Below are positions 35,063 through 44,915 of a DNA stretch of 64,000 nucleotides, one piece after another. The stretch is from Pseudooceanicola marinus. Lineage in GTDB: Bacteria > Pseudomonadota > Alphaproteobacteria > Rhodobacterales > Rhodobacteraceae. Positions within the stretch are counted from its first letter, which is position 1; each line of letters opens with the position of its first letter. The stretch covers positions 270,669 through 334,668 of the forward strand of contig NZ_PGTC01000015.1 in NCBI RefSeq assembly GCF_002786295.1. Reading direction: 5' to 3'. The position numbers and the translations under genes were made by a program. The notes under the pieces were generated by a model. That model was given only the letters and a program-made list of their open reading frames with translations. It did no database searches and was not told where the DNA came from.

Positions 35063-35389
35063 ATGCTAGAAATTTCCATCTCCAAGGTCGCCAATGTCAT
35101 CCTCATGGCGCGGGAGTTGAATCGCGCCGAGGGAGAGCTGCGCGCCTTTCTCGAAAACCTGAACGAGGATGAACTGGCCAGCCTGGTCGCGATCATGTGG
35201 ATCGGACGCGAAAGCTTCGATGCCGACGACCTGGAAGAAGCCATCTCCACCGCCAAGGCCGAGGCGACGACGCCCACGGCGGATTACCTGCTGGGCACGC
35301 CGCATCTGTCGGATCACCTGGAAAACGGCCTCGACGCGCTTGGCCTGTCGGCCTCGGACGAGGAAGACGACCTGGTGCGCGGCGGCTGA
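35063..35389 (+). CDS. DUF3775 domain protein
   Basis: 108 residues, acidic and helical, with AGGAGG upstream of the ATG at 35063. The sequence LEISISKVANVILMARELNR and LENLNEDELASLVAIMWIGR is characteristic of DUF3775, a short alphaproteobacterial family of unknown function. The C-terminal YLLGTPHLSDHLENGLDALG and an acidic tail (SDEEDD) complete it. No membrane segment. It stands 83 bases after rmuC and ends before a shared terminator. Confidence 0.8.
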   Translation: MLEISISKVANVILMARELNRAEGELRAFLENLNEDELASLVAIMWIGRESFDADDLEEAISTAKAEATTPTADYLLGTPHLSDHLENGLDALGLSASDEEDDLVRGG

Positions 35390-35456
35390 CGCCTGTCCTT
35401 CGGGGCGTGGGCCGCCGCCCCGCGGGGGTGGCCCCTCCTGTGGTCTTCGCAATGCA

Positions 35457-35488
35457 AAAGGGGCGCCGCAGCAATGCAGCGCCCCTTT
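35457..35488. terminator. bidirectional rho-independent terminator
   Basis: Stem AAAGGGGCGC / GCGCCCCTTT (35457-35466, 35479-35488), with an A-run on one side and CCTTT on the other, between convergent DUF3775 and saccharopine genes. Confidence 0.85.
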
Positions 35489-35509
35489 CCTTTGTCCATC
35501 TGGCGCGGA

Positions 35510-36667
35510 TCACCCCAGGTAGTCGATGCGTTCCAGCGTGTCGGCCATGCCCTCAACCTCGGCGATCCACTCGCGGCGGATGTCCTCGGCGAACATCGGG
35601 TCGGCGGCATTCGAGGCGGTGACGACGCCGGTCGCGAGGCGCGAGGCGACAAGTGCCTCGATCGCCATGGCGACGGTGATCGACACCAGCTTGCCCATGG
35701 CGCTGCCGTCGTCCTTGCCCGACGCATCCATCGCCCAGGCCTGATCGAAGACCGGCGCGCCGTCCTTGGTGGCGGTCAGGCGCACGAACATCACCACGCG
35801 GTCGGCCTCGCCCTCGTCATAGGCATGATCGTTCCACAGCCCTTCGGAGATCTCGCGCAGGCGCGCGTCGCCCTCGGGGCCTTCTAGCGTTTCCACTTCC
35901 TTGAAGAGATCCGCCCAGGCGGTCGACCAGCCGTCCAGTCGCAGGGTGCCGCGGACGAAGTCCTGCACGTTCCACGCCGGGTCGAAGCCGTACTGGTCGA
36001 TGAAGGGCAGAGAGTTGCGGTTCGGGTAGGCCTCGAAGACCTCGCCGCCGGGCAGCGGGTTCTCGTAGCGGGTGATCGCATCCCAGGGGCGCGCCACGTT
36101 CAGTTCTTCGCCGCCCTTCAGCGACTTGGAGGGCGAGCGCAGCGCCTTCAGCACGCCCAAGGGCGACCAGCTGAACTTGTAGCGGAAGTCGTTGGCGACC
36201 TTGGGGAAGCCGCCGCAATAGGAGGTGAAGGAGATCTCGGCGCCCTCGCCCAGACCGCTGTCCTTCAGCCGGGCCACCAGGTCATCGGCCAGGATGTGGT
36301 CGATGCCCGGGTCCAGCCCGACCTCGTTGACGAAGCTCAGGCCCTTGTCCTTCGCCGCCTGGTCCAGCTCCGCCATTTCGGGCGCTACATAGGAGGAGGA
36401 GACGAAATGCGCGCCCTTCTCCAGGCAGGCCTTGGCCAGTGGGACGTGCAGGTCGGCGGGCAGCATCGAGACGGCGATGTCGCCGGGCTCCAGCGCCGCG
36501 GTCACGGCCTCCAGCGTGAAGGGGCGGATGTCCTGGGTCAGGTCGCCCACCTCGGCTTCGGCCTTCGCCACCGTGCGGTTCCAGACGACGACGGGGTAGT
36601 TGCCCGTCAGCAGGCGCCGCAGGCCGGGGACGGCCGACAGGCCAGTGCCACACCAATGAATCTTCAT
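35510..36667 (-). CDS. saccharopine reductase-type dehydrogenase (LYS9-like)
   Basis: 385 residues. N-terminal Rossmann fold ([18 protein letters not shown]), then [17 protein letters not shown], which is the signature of saccharopine reductases/dehydrogenases, and [25 protein letters not shown]. With the overlapping upstream LYS1-like gene it forms the two halves of the saccharopine pathway, splitting saccharopine to glutamate and aminoadipate semialdehyde during lysine breakdown. Its ATG overlaps the LYS1-like stop by four bases (ATGA). Direction of flux is inferred from the known bacterial role, not from sequence. Confidence 0.85.
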   Translation of the reverse strand: MKIHWCGTGLSAVPGLRRLLTGNYPVVVWNRTVAKAEAEVGDLTQDIRPFTLEAVTAALEPGDIAVSMLPADLHVPLAKACLEKGAHFVSSSYVAPEMAELDQAAKDKGLSFVNEVGLDPGIDHILADDLVARLKDSGLGEGAEISFTSYCGGFPKVANDFRYKFSWSPLGVLKALRSPSKSLKGGEELNVARPWDAITRYENPLPGGEVFEAYPNRNSLPFIDQYGFDPAWNVQDFVRGTLRLDGWSTAWADLFKEVETLEGPEGDARLREISEGLWNDHAYDEGEADRVVMFVRLTATKDGAPVFDQAWAMDASGKDDGSAMGKLVSITVAMAIEALVASRLATGVVTASNAADPMFAEDIRREWIAEVEGMADTLERIDYLG

Positions 36668-37722
36668 GCCAATGCCTCCATATGCTTATCGAATTCGGCC
36701 TTAGCGCGCCCCCAGACCCCTGCGTCCAACGCATCCAGCGTCAGCAGGGAGGGCAGCAGCTGGGCCGCGTAATCCTCGCTGCTTTCCTTGGGCAGCATCG
36801 AGGGCAGGTTGTCGATCGCCATCACGTCCAGGGGCGGCGTGTCGCGCACCCGCAGGGCGGGCGCGGCCCAGCTGGTCGTGCGGTCATAGACCTTGATCGG
36901 CGAGAAATCGGATGTCGGGTCGCAGGCCACGTCGCCGATGACGGTCAGCTTGCGCGGGCCATCGGCCATCTCGACGGGCACGAAGACGGGCGTGCCCGGC
37001 ATGGCCAGGATCGAATTCACGAAGATCTCGTGTTCCGCAATCTCGGGGAAGGGGCCGCCCGATGCGGTTTCGGCCATGTCCCACTTGGTCACGTCACAAC
37101 CCATTTCGGCGCAGAGGTCCGAGGCGCCGGTGCCGACGCGGCCCTTGGCGCCGATGACGATGGCGCGCGGCAGTTGCCGGTCGTAGGGCGTCAGTCGTTC
37201 GGAGAGGTCCGACAGCAGGGCCTCCTTGTCGGGGTAGGCGCCGACGGGCGGGCAGAGGGTGCCCTGTTGCTGCGCGGCCCAGCACATCAGCGAGACGGCG
37301 GCCCCGGCGTAACCGGCCCAGTAGCCGAAGGCGGCGACCCGGCGCCCGGTTTCATCCACCAGGTACTCCAGATCATAGAGCGTGCCGCCGCCCGAGCGGA
37401 ACCGCTTCAGCAACTCCTGCCCCGCGGGCTGACCCTTGTAGGCATGGCCGAACATGATGTGGCGGTGGCGCAGGGGCGTGCCGTCCTCGGGCAGCTCCTT
37501 CAGGCCGAAGATGATCGCCTCTTCGGGCGCCTCGGGCCAACTGTTCTCGGCCACGATCGCGGCCCCCGCCGCGCGGTAGCCCTCGATGTCCAGGATGCGC
37601 GTGCGGCTTTCCTCGACGCTCAGGCGGAAGCCCTTCTCGATCAGCGCGCGCGCGCCCTCGGGCGTCAGGCCGGCCCGGTCTTCGTTGGGGCGCTGTTCGG
37701 CGCGCAGCCAGATGTGGGTCAT
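36664..37722 (-). CDS. saccharopine dehydrogenase, L-lysine-forming type (LYS1-like)
   Basis: 352 residues from ATG 37722 with AAAGGA upstream; the longer frame lies antisense to the amidohydrolase gene. Features of NAD-dependent LYS1: [20 protein letters not shown] at the N-terminus (the usual RxExxxxExRxPLTP region), [15 protein letters not shown], then [27 protein letters not shown] and the nucleotide-binding [12 protein letters not shown]. It interconverts lysine plus 2-oxoglutarate and saccharopine. Divergent from the M20 hydrolase gene; the 153-base spacer should hold both promoters. Confidence 0.88.
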   Translation of the reverse strand: MTHIWLRAEQRPNEDRAGLTPEGARALIEKGFRLSVEESRTRILDIEGYRAAGAAIVAENSWPEAPEEAIIFGLKELPEDGTPLRHRHIMFGHAYKGQPAGQELLKRFRSGGGTLYDLEYLVDETGRRVAAFGYWAGYAGAAVSLMCWAAQQQGTLCPPVGAYPDKEALLSDLSERLTPYDRQLPRAIVIGAKGRVGTGASDLCAEMGCDVTKWDMAETASGGPFPEIAEHEIFVNSILAMPGTPVFVPVEMADGPRKLTVIGDVACDPTSDFSPIKVYDRTTSWAAPALRVRDTPPLDVMAIDNLPSMLPKESSEDYAAQLLPSLLTLDALDAGVWGRAKAEFDKHMEALA

Positions 37723-37875
37723 GACAGGATCCTTTCGGTCACCCGGTATAGCGGGCCGCCTCTGGGATGCAATCAAAGCGGTGCCGTATCGGCGGGTCCG
37801 ACCCCCATGCGCCGTGATTTGCCTTTCGCGGCGCAAAGCTGTTGTCTCGGACCGGACACAGACAGGAGGCCCCCC

Positions 37876-39072
37876 ATGATTCCCGTGAACCCGGAGCGAT
37901 TTCTGGCAGACCTGCACACCCTGCGCAGCTTCGGCGCGGCCGGTGTCGGCAAGGGTGTCGTGCGTCCGGCCTATTCCGATCCCGACATCGCCGCGCGCCG
38001 ATGGCTGGCCCAGCAATATGCCGACGCCGGGCTGGAGGTCGCGGTGGATCCCTGCGGGTCGGTCTTCGGCCTGGCGCCGGGCCGCTCGCTGCTGGTGGGC
38101 AGCCATTCCGACAGCCAGCCCGAGGGCGGCTGGCTGGACGGGGCGCTTGGGGTGATCTGCGGGCTGGAACTGGCCCGCGCGGGCGCCGCCGCCGGGGTGC
38201 CGATCTCCACCGTCTCTTTCCAGGACGAGGAGGGTCGCTTCGGCGTGACCACGGGCAGCCGGGTCTGGTCGGGGAATACCTCGCTGGAGGAAGCGGATCA
38301 GCTGGTCGACCGTGACGGCGTGTCCTTTGACGAGGCGCGCGCGCGGATGGCTGACATGGTGACGGGCCCGGTGGATCCCACCCGGTTCACCGGCTTCCTG
38401 GAATGCCACATCGAACAGGGCCCCTGGTTGTACGAGGCAGGGGAGGCCGTGGGCGTGGTCAGCGACATCGTGGGCATCCGCGACATGACCATGACCTTCG
38501 AGGGGGAACAGAACCACGCCGGCACCACGCCGATGCACCGTCGCAAGGACGCCTTCCAGGCCATGCTGCGCTTCCAGGCGCTGATCGCAGAGCGATTTCG
38601 CAACGTGGTCACGCCGCAGACCGTCTGGACCACCGGCGACGTGGAACTGCACCCCGGATCGCATTCCATCGTGCCGGGGCGTTGCAGCTTCTCCATGCAG
38701 TGGCGCGACGGTGACAAGGACCGTCTGGACCGGATGGCGGAGATCATCCGCACCGCCGCTGCCGAAGTGGCGGAGGAGACCGGCATGACCCTGTCGACCT
38801 CGGACATGCTGGGGCTGGAGCCGGTGCCGATGGACGCCTCCCTACGTGCCGCGCTGGAAGGGGCCGCCGAGGACCAGGTGCCGGGCCGCTGGCGCAAGAT
38901 GCAGTCGGGCGCCCTGCATGACGCGGCCAGTGTGGGTCGTCTGATGCCCGTGGCAATGCTGTTCGTGCCCTCGATAGGCGGCATCAGCCATGCCTTTGCC
39001 GAGGATACCGACGAAGCGGACCTGGTCGCTGGGCTGAAGGTGCTGGCCGAAGCCGCGACGCGACTGGCGTGA
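37876..39072 (+). CDS. M20-family Zn-dependent hydrolase (allantoate amidohydrolase / N-carbamoyl amino acid hydrolase type)
   Basis: 398 residues from ATG 37876 with AGGAGG upstream. The dinuclear metal site is complete: [31 protein letters not shown] and the C-terminal [15 protein letters not shown]; the dimerisation lid has [13 protein letters not shown]. This group hydrolyses C-N bonds in allantoate, ureidoglycine, beta-ureidopropionate or N-carbamoyl amino acids. PuuD is 7 kb upstream, so a role in purine breakdown is possible, but it lies next to lysine genes and the substrate cannot be fixed from sequence. Confidence 0.88.
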   Translation: MIPVNPERFLADLHTLRSFGAAGVGKGVVRPAYSDPDIAARRWLAQQYADAGLEVAVDPCGSVFGLAPGRSLLVGSHSDSQPEGGWLDGALGVICGLELARAGAAAGVPISTVSFQDEEGRFGVTTGSRVWSGNTSLEEADQLVDRDGVSFDEARARMADMVTGPVDPTRFTGFLECHIEQGPWLYEAGEAVGVVSDIVGIRDMTMTFEGEQNHAGTTPMHRRKDAFQAMLRFQALIAERFRNVVTPQTVWTTGDVELHPGSHSIVPGRCSFSMQWRDGDKDRLDRMAEIIRTAAAEVAEETGMTLSTSDMLGLEPVPMDASLRAALEGAAEDQVPGRWRKMQSGALHDAASVGRLMPVAMLFVPSIGGISHAFAEDTDEADLVAGLKVLAEAATRLA

Positions 39073-39109
39073 CTCTGGCCTGATCCTCGTCTGATCCGGG
39101 CCTGACCGC

Positions 39110-39814
39110 CTAGTCCCAGGTCACGTCACCGAGGAAGATGTAGCCCGCGCCGTAGATCGTCTTGATCAGGCGCGGGTTCTTCGGATCCTCGCGTAGCTTG
39201 GTGCGCAGCCGCGAAATGCGCACGTCCATCGCCCGGTCAAAGCTTTCGCCGGCCGCGCCCCCCAGCACCTCCTGCATCGTCGCCCGGCTGACCAGCCGTT
39301 TCGGGCGGTCGAGGAAGAGGCGCAGCACCTCGCCTTCGGCCTGGCTGAACGGCGTCTCGGCGCCTTCGGCATCTTCCAGCGTGAACCGGTCGAAATGGGC
39401 GGTCCAGCCGGCGAAACGCGCCGTCTGGCTGGCCTCGCCGGCGCCGGGACGGTCGCGGCGCAGGCGGGCGCGGACGCGGGCCACCACCTCCGCCGGATCG
39501 AAGGGCTTGATGATGTAGTCATCCGCGCCCAGTTCCAGCCCGGTCACCCGGTCCTGCACCTGGGCGCGCCCCGAGATGATGATGACCGTCGCGCCCTTTT
39601 CCAGCGCCAGCCGGTGCACCAGGGTCAGCCCGTCGCGGTCGGGCAGCGACAGGTCCACCAGGCACAGGTCCGGCGTCATGTGGCGCAGGGCCGCCTCGAA
39701 CTCGGTCGCGCGACCGAAGGCCTGGCTGCGGAACCCCGCCTCCTCCAGCGCCGAGGACAGGATGGTCCGGATGTCCGGTTCGTCATCAAGGATGGCGATC
39801 AGGGGCGCGGTCAT
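39110..39814 (-). CDS. OmpR-family response regulator
   Basis: 234 residues. Receiver domain with the acidic pocket (ILDDEPD), phospho-Asp in CLVDLSLPDRDG (about residue 53), switch Thr/Ser in IIISGRAQ and Lys in YIIKPFDP. The C-terminal winged helix is of the OmpR type: FSQAEGEVLRLFLDRPKRLVSR, DRAMDVRISRLRTKL and RLIKTIYGAGYIF. The ATG overlaps the histidine kinase stop by four bases, so it is the cognate regulator. Target genes are unknown. Confidence 0.93.
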   Translation of the reverse strand: MTAPLIAILDDEPDIRTILSSALEEAGFRSQAFGRATEFEAALRHMTPDLCLVDLSLPDRDGLTLVHRLALEKGATVIIISGRAQVQDRVTGLELGADDYIIKPFDPAEVVARVRARLRRDRPGAGEASQTARFAGWTAHFDRFTLEDAEGAETPFSQAEGEVLRLFLDRPKRLVSRATMQEVLGGAAGESFDRAMDVRISRLRTKLREDPKNPRLIKTIYGAGYIFLGDVTWD

Positions 39815-41727
39815 GGCTCTCCTCCCAGAGAGAGGAAGCCGGTGAGGGCCTCCTGGTCGAAGGGTTTCTGCAGCACCGGCGCGCGGGCGGCGGCGCGACG
39901 GTGCAGCGGGTGGTCGGGGCGCAGCGAGGTCATGAAGAACAGCGGCGGCCGGTCTTGTAGCGGTGCCTCGGGCAGGGCCTCCAGCAGGTCCAGCCCGGTC
40001 GATCCGCCTTCCAGCGTCAGGTCCGACAGGATCATCACAAGATCCGGTAGGTCATGGGCGATGGCGCGGGCCTCCTCCGCCGCGCTGGCCTCGATCACCG
40101 AATAGCCCATGGCGACCAGCATGTCGCGGATCGAACGGCGCAGCTCGGGGCTGTCCTCGACCAGCAGCGCGAGGCCCGGCGTCACCGGCTGCGGCGCCTC
40201 CCGCCACGGCAGGTCCAGCGTGACCTGCGCGCCGCCCGCATTGGCCAGGCGCATCCGCCCGCCGGCGCGCTGCGTCATGTCGTAGACCATCGACAGGCCC
40301 AGCCCCGACCCCTCGGCGCCCTTGGTGGTGAAGAAGGGGGTCAGCGCCTTGTCCAGCGCCTTGTCGGTGAAGCCGGGGCCGGTGTCCGAGACGGTGATCT
40401 CCAGCCAGGTGTCCTTCAGGCAGCGGCTTTCGAGGCGGATCTCGCCCGGCTGGCCGGCCAGGGCGTCGCGGGCGTTCAGCACGAGGTTCAGTAGGCTGTC
40501 CTGCAAAAGCCCGCTGTCCAGCCACAACCGGCGCGCGCCCAGGTCATCGTCGAGCACCAGCGCGATGTCCTCGGTCAGGGCCGAGCGTGCCAGGGTGGCG
40601 AAGTCGCGCAGGAAGTCGGACCAGACGACGGGGCCGGGGGTGTGATCGCGCCCGCTGGTGGTATCGGCGATCCGGTCCAGCAGGCGCCCGCCGCGTTTCG
40701 CCGCCGCCAGGGTGGCGCCAACCAGGCCCTGGGCGGGCTCTGGCAGGTCCATGCGCGACAGCTGGGATTGCAGGCCGAGGATGATGGTCAGCAGGTTGGA
40801 GAAATCATGCGCCATCCCCGAGGTCATCTGCGCCGCCAGTTCCCGCCGCCGGGTCTGGGTCAGCGCCGCACGGGTCTGGGTTTCCTCGGTCACGTCCATC
40901 GACATGATGTAGGCCCCGTCGGCCCCGTTGGGGGTCAGCGCGGTGCGGATGCGGCGCGAACTGGCCTCATCGGTGAACTCGAAAGTACCCGGCTGCCCCG
41001 CCAAGGCGGCATCGAGGTAGGGGCGCACCGCCTCGTAGGCCTGCCGTCCCAGCACATCGGCAATGTGCAGCCCCACGATATGCGCCGGGCGCCCCGGCAT
41101 GATCCGGCTGAGGCGGCGGTTGGAATAGGTGTAGATCCGGTCCGGGTTCACATGGGCCACGTGGGCGGGCAGCATCTCGGTGGTCAGCCGGGTGCGCGCC
41201 TCCATCTCCGTCAGCTCGCGCTTGGCCTCTTCGAGGGCCGAGTTGGTGGCCTGAAGCGCGCGGTTGGTGGCCGCCAGCTCCTCCGCGCGGGTCAGAAGTT
41301 CCGCCGACAGCTCGGCCGAGCGGGCGCGCAGCAGGCGTTCCTGGCGCTTGGTCTCGGTGATGTCGGTGTAGACGGTGACCCAGCCGCCCTCGGGCAGGGG
41401 CGCCCCCTCGACCGAGATCACGCGGCCGTTGGCGCGGGGGCGTTCCAGGTAATGCGGCTCGAACGCCAGGGCCTTTTCGACCCGCACGCGGATCGCCTCC
41501 TCCAGGTCGTCGATGGGGCCGTATTCGCCGGATTCGCATAAGAACCGGATCGTGTCCTCGAAACCCGCGCCGGGGCGGGTCAGTTCGGCGGGCAGATCGA
41601 ACATCGACCGGAAGCGCCGGTTGCACTGCACCAGCCGCAGATCCTGGTCGTAGATCGACAGCGCCTGCTGAATCATGTTCAGCCCGGCCATGGTCATCCG
41701 GTCGGTACGTGCCTGATGGCTCGGCAT
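39811..41727 (-). CDS. PAS-containing hybrid sensor histidine kinase
   Basis: 638 residues from ATG 41727 with GGAGG upstream. No membrane segment, so a cytosolic sensor. Order: PAS domain (LNMIQQALSIYDQDLRLVQ, residues 12-130), coiled coil (about 135-190), second PAS (about 195-310), H-box MTSGMAHDFSNLLTIILG, N box NLVLNARDAL, G1 VSDTGPGF, G2 GSGLGLSMVYDM, then a C-terminal receiver with ALLVEDSPELR and the Asp in MILSDLTLEGG. The kinase core is of the NtrB-like HDFxN type. The fused receiver plus a separate OmpR regulator suggests a branched or feedback relay. Confidence 0.92.
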   Translation of the reverse strand: MPSHQARTDRMTMAGLNMIQQALSIYDQDLRLVQCNRRFRSMFDLPAELTRPGAGFEDTIRFLCESGEYGPIDDLEEAIRVRVEKALAFEPHYLERPRANGRVISVEGAPLPEGGWVTVYTDITETKRQERLLRARSAELSAELLTRAEELAATNRALQATNSALEEAKRELTEMEARTRLTTEMLPAHVAHVNPDRIYTYSNRRLSRIMPGRPAHIVGLHIADVLGRQAYEAVRPYLDAALAGQPGTFEFTDEASSRRIRTALTPNGADGAYIMSMDVTEETQTRAALTQTRRRELAAQMTSGMAHDFSNLLTIILGLQSQLSRMDLPEPAQGLVGATLAAAKRGGRLLDRIADTTSGRDHTPGPVVWSDFLRDFATLARSALTEDIALVLDDDLGARRLWLDSGLLQDSLLNLVLNARDALAGQPGEIRLESRCLKDTWLEITVSDTGPGFTDKALDKALTPFFTTKGAEGSGLGLSMVYDMTQRAGGRMRLANAGGAQVTLDLPWREAPQPVTPGLALLVEDSPELRRSIRDMLVAMGYSVIEASAAEEARAIAHDLPDLVMILSDLTLEGGSTGLDLLEALPEAPLQDRPPLFFMTSLRPDHPLHRRAAARAPVLQKPFDQEALTGFLSLGGEP

Positions 41728-41990
41728 AATTCCTCCACTCCCCGGGTCAGACCTACCGGGAAACGGGCCTTCGAGGAAGGGGTTCGCTTTGCAGTTGCAG
41801 CGTGGATTTCGCGCCTGCGGCACCTGTAACAATTCGAAAGGATCCGGAAATGATGCGGCAAAACTTCGCAGCAAAGTTTGACTTGTCAGGAGCGTCCGGG
41901 TCGGATGCCCCGGGGGATGACCCCGATGACCCGCCTTGATGAGGGCGGTTGCCCGGTCGGGGAGGACCGGACCCAAGGGAGGAGAACATC

Positions 41991-43967
41991 GTGGGAGAAC
42001 TCTCGCGCGACGCGGGCGGGCCGGTCACATCCGTGCCCGCCCTGCTGGACCGGAATGCACAAGCCTGGCCGGACAGAACGGCCTATCGCGAAAAGGAATT
42101 CGGCATCTGGCAAAGCTGGAGCTGGGCCGAGACGCGGACCGAGATCCGCAACCTGGCGCGGGGTCTTCTGAACCTCGGGGTGGGGCCGGGCGAGTTCGTC
42201 GCCATCATCGGTGCCAACCGGCCGCACCTCTACTGGTCCATTCCGGCGGCGCAGATGGTCGGGGCCGTGCCGGTGCCCGTCTACAACGACAGCGCCGCCG
42301 AGGAGATGGCCTATGTGCTGGACCACTGCGGCGCCCGGGTGGTGATCGCCGAGGACCAGGAACAGGTCGACAAGGTGCTGGAAGTGAAGGCGCAACTGCC
42401 CGCGCTGGAGCACATCATCTATCTCGACCCGCGTGGCATGCGGAAATACGATCACACCCATCTGCACGAATTCACCCATGTGCAGGAACAGGGCCATGCC
42501 CTGCGCGATGAGCTGACGCCGGAGCTGGACCGGCGCGCCGCTGCCATCACCTATGACGACATCTGCGTCATGCTCTACACCTCCGGCACCACCGGCAAGC
42601 CCAAGGGCGTGGTGCTGTCGAACCGCAACATCATCGAGACCTCGAAGAACTCGGCCGAGTTCGACAAGCTGGGCGCGGGGGAGGAGGTCCTGGCCTACCT
42701 GCCCATGGCCTGGGTCGGCGATTTCATCTTCTCCATCGGGCAGGCCTACTGGACCGGCTTCTGCGTCAACTGTCCCGAAAGCGTGGAGACCCTGGCCACC
42801 GACCTGCGCGAGATCGGGCCGAGCTACTACTTCGCCCCGCCGCGCATCTTCGAGACACAGTTGACCAACGTGATGATCCGCATGGAGGATGCCGGGCGGC
42901 TGAAGAAATGGCTGTTCGACCGTTTCATGGCCCATGCCCGCAAGGTGGGGGGCGACCTGCTGGACGGGCGCCCCGTGGGCGGCATGGACCGGCTGAAGTA
43001 CCGCCTGGGGGAGTTCCTGATCTACGGCCCGCTGAAGGACACCCTGGGCTTGGGCCGTGTCCGCGTGGGTTATACCGCCGGTGAGGCGATCGGGCCGGAG
43101 ATCTTCGATTTCTACCGCTCGCTGGGCATCAACCTGAAACAGCTTTACGGCCAGACCGAGGCCAGCGTTTTCATCACCCAGCAACCCGATGGCGAGGTGC
43201 GCTCCGATACCGTGGGCGTGGCCTCTCCTGGGGTGGAGCTGAAGATCGCCGAGAGCGGCGAGGTCTTCTATCGCAGCCCCGGCGTCTTCCAGAGCTACTA
43301 CAAGAACGCCGATAGCACCGCCTCGACCAAGGATGCCGAAGGGTGGGTGGCCACCGGCGATGCGGGCTTCATAGAAGAGGGCAGCGGGCACCTGCGGATC
43401 ATCGACCGCGCCAAGGACGTGGGCAAGATGGCCGATGGCAGCCTGTTCGCGCCGAAGTACGTCGAGAACAAGCTGAAGTTCTACCCCAACATCCTGGAGG
43501 CCGTCGTCTTCGGCAATGGCCGCGAGATGTGCACCGCCTTCATCAACATCGACCTCACGGCCGTGGGCAACTGGGCCGAGCGCAACAACATCGCCTATTC
43601 CAGCTATCAGGAACTGGCGGGGCATCCCCAGGTTCTGGAAACGGTGCGCGAGCATGTCGAGGCGGTGAACCGCAGTGTCGCCGAGGACGAGATGCTCTCG
43701 GGCTGCCAGATCCACCGCTTCCTGATCCTGCACAAGGAACTGGATGCCGATGACGGCGAAATGACCCGCACCCGCAAGGTGCGCCGCAAGGTCATCGAGG
43801 AGAAGTTCCACGACCTGATCACGGCGCTCTACGACGGGACGGACAGGATCTCGACCCGGACCGAGGTGACCTATGAGGACGGGCGCAAGGGCCATATCTC
43901 GGCCACGCTGACGCTGTGCGATGCGGCGGTGCAACCGGTGGCAAGCAAGAAGGTGGCAGCGGAATGA
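41991..43967 (+). CDS. long-chain acyl-CoA synthetase-type AMP-forming ligase
   Basis: 658 residues from GTG 41991 with GGGAGGAG six bases before it. ANL adenylation motifs: YTSGTTGKPKGVVLSN (P-loop, near 196), YGQTEASVFIT, ATGDAGF and the C-terminal RAKDVGKMADG with the hinge. Family similarity is to FadD15-like ligases that activate medium/long-chain or related carboxylates to CoA thioesters. It leads the operon and its stop overlaps the first ABC ATPase (ATGA). Presence at the head of a solute-import operon suggests it activates the imported acid. Confidence 0.88.
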   Translation: MGELSRDAGGPVTSVPALLDRNAQAWPDRTAYREKEFGIWQSWSWAETRTEIRNLARGLLNLGVGPGEFVAIIGANRPHLYWSIPAAQMVGAVPVPVYNDSAAEEMAYVLDHCGARVVIAEDQEQVDKVLEVKAQLPALEHIIYLDPRGMRKYDHTHLHEFTHVQEQGHALRDELTPELDRRAAAITYDDICVMLYTSGTTGKPKGVVLSNRNIIETSKNSAEFDKLGAGEEVLAYLPMAWVGDFIFSIGQAYWTGFCVNCPESVETLATDLREIGPSYYFAPPRIFETQLTNVMIRMEDAGRLKKWLFDRFMAHARKVGGDLLDGRPVGGMDRLKYRLGEFLIYGPLKDTLGLGRVRVGYTAGEAIGPEIFDFYRSLGINLKQLYGQTEASVFITQQPDGEVRSDTVGVASPGVELKIAESGEVFYRSPGVFQSYYKNADSTASTKDAEGWVATGDAGFIEEGSGHLRIIDRAKDVGKMADGSLFAPKYVENKLKFYPNILEAVVFGNGREMCTAFINIDLTAVGNWAERNNIAYSSYQELAGHPQVLETVREHVEAVNRSVAEDEMLSGCQIHRFLILHKELDADDGEMTRTRKVRRKVIEEKFHDLITALYDGTDRISTRTEVTYEDGRKGHISATLTLCDAAVQPVASKKVAAE

Positions 43968-44815
43968 GCCTGGCAGAACAAGTACTTGGTCACGAGCGTG
44001 ACAACGAGGACGGTGGCTGGATCACCGCCGACGGGCGCCAGATCGGCGCGGTGATGATGGAGATGAAGAACATCACCCTGCGCTTCGGTGGCGTGGTGGC
44101 GATCAAGGACATCTCCTTCGACATCCGCAAGGGCGAGATCCGCGCGATCATCGGGCCGAACGGGGCCGGCAAGTCCTCTATGCTGAACGTCATCAGCGGC
44201 TTCTACAATCCGCAGGAGGGCGATGTTTTCTACCTGGGCGAAAAGCGTCCGAAGATGCGCCCCTACGAGGTGGCCCGCCAGGGCATCGCCCGGACCTTCC
44301 AGAACATCGCGCTGTTTGAAGGCATGTCGGTGCTGGACAACGTCATGACCGGCCGTCTGAACCACATGAAGGCGGGCGTCCTGGCCCAGGCCCTGTGGAA
44401 GGGCCGCGCCGAACGCGAGGAGATCGAGAACCGCGAGAAGGTCGAGAAGATCATCGACTTCCTGGAGATCCAGAACATCCGCAAGAAGCCCGTCGGCAGC
44501 CTGCCCTACGGTCTGAAAAAGCGGGTGGAACTGGCCCGCGCCCTGGCCGCGGAGCCGTCGCTGCTGCTGCTGGACGAACCCATGGCCGGGATGAACGTGG
44601 AGGAGAAGGAGGACATGAGCCGCTTCATCCTCGACGTGAATGACGAGTTCGGCACGACCATCGCCCTGATCGAACACGACATGGGCGTGGTCATGGACCT
44701 GTCCGACCGCGTGGTGGTGATGGATTACGGCAAGAAGATCGGCGACGGCACCCCCGACGAGGTGCGCAACAACCAGGACGTCATCGACGCCTACCTGGGG
44801 GTGGCCCATGACTGA
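43964..44815 (+). CDS. Liv-type ABC importer ATP-binding protein (LivG-like)
   Basis: 283 residues. Walker A GPNGAGKSS, signature LPYGLKKRVELARAL (LSGGQ variant), Walker B LLLLDEPMAG and the switch His in LIEHDMGVVMD, followed by the LivG C-terminal YGKKIGDGTPDEVRNN. An N-terminal extension of about 30 residues (EQVLGHERDNEDGG) precedes the usual start of the domain. ATG overlaps the ligase stop. One of two ATPases driving the importer encoded downstream. Confidence 0.92.
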   Translation: MSLAEQVLGHERDNEDGGWITADGRQIGAVMMEMKNITLRFGGVVAIKDISFDIRKGEIRAIIGPNGAGKSSMLNVISGFYNPQEGDVFYLGEKRPKMRPYEVARQGIARTFQNIALFEGMSVLDNVMTGRLNHMKAGVLAQALWKGRAEREEIENREKVEKIIDFLEIQNIRKKPVGSLPYGLKKRVELARALAAEPSLLLLDEPMAGMNVEEKEDMSRFILDVNDEFGTTIALIEHDMGVVMDLSDRVVVMDYGKKIGDGTPDEVRNNQDVIDAYLGVAHD

Positions 44816-44912
44816 TGTCGTGACTGAGCCCCTCCTGGCCAAGCCGCGCCTGACCGCCGCCTGCCGTCCCGTCCAAAACACCTGCTGCCCCGCAGCGCAA
44901 CCGGAGGTCTGA
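44808..44912 (+). CDS. 34-codon ORF bridging livG and livH
   Basis: Begins at ATG 44808, eight bases inside the end of the ATPase gene (ATGACTGA), and stops at 44912, three bases before the permease ATG. The peptide would be MTDVVTEPLLAKPRLTAACR plus 14 residues including NTCC. The tight fit at both ends suggests translational coupling that carries ribosomes to the permease start, whose own AGG site (CCGGAGG) lies inside this ORF. It may have no function as a protein. No homologue is recognised. Confidence 0.35.
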   Translation: MTDVVTEPLLAKPRLTAACRPVQNTCCPAAQPEV

Positions 44913-44915
44913 GCC

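Noticed and set aside
36682..39072. 796-codon version of the M20 hydrolase
   Set aside because: The first 398 codons are antisense to the LYS1-like gene; ATG 37876 has AGGAGG and begins the conserved domain.
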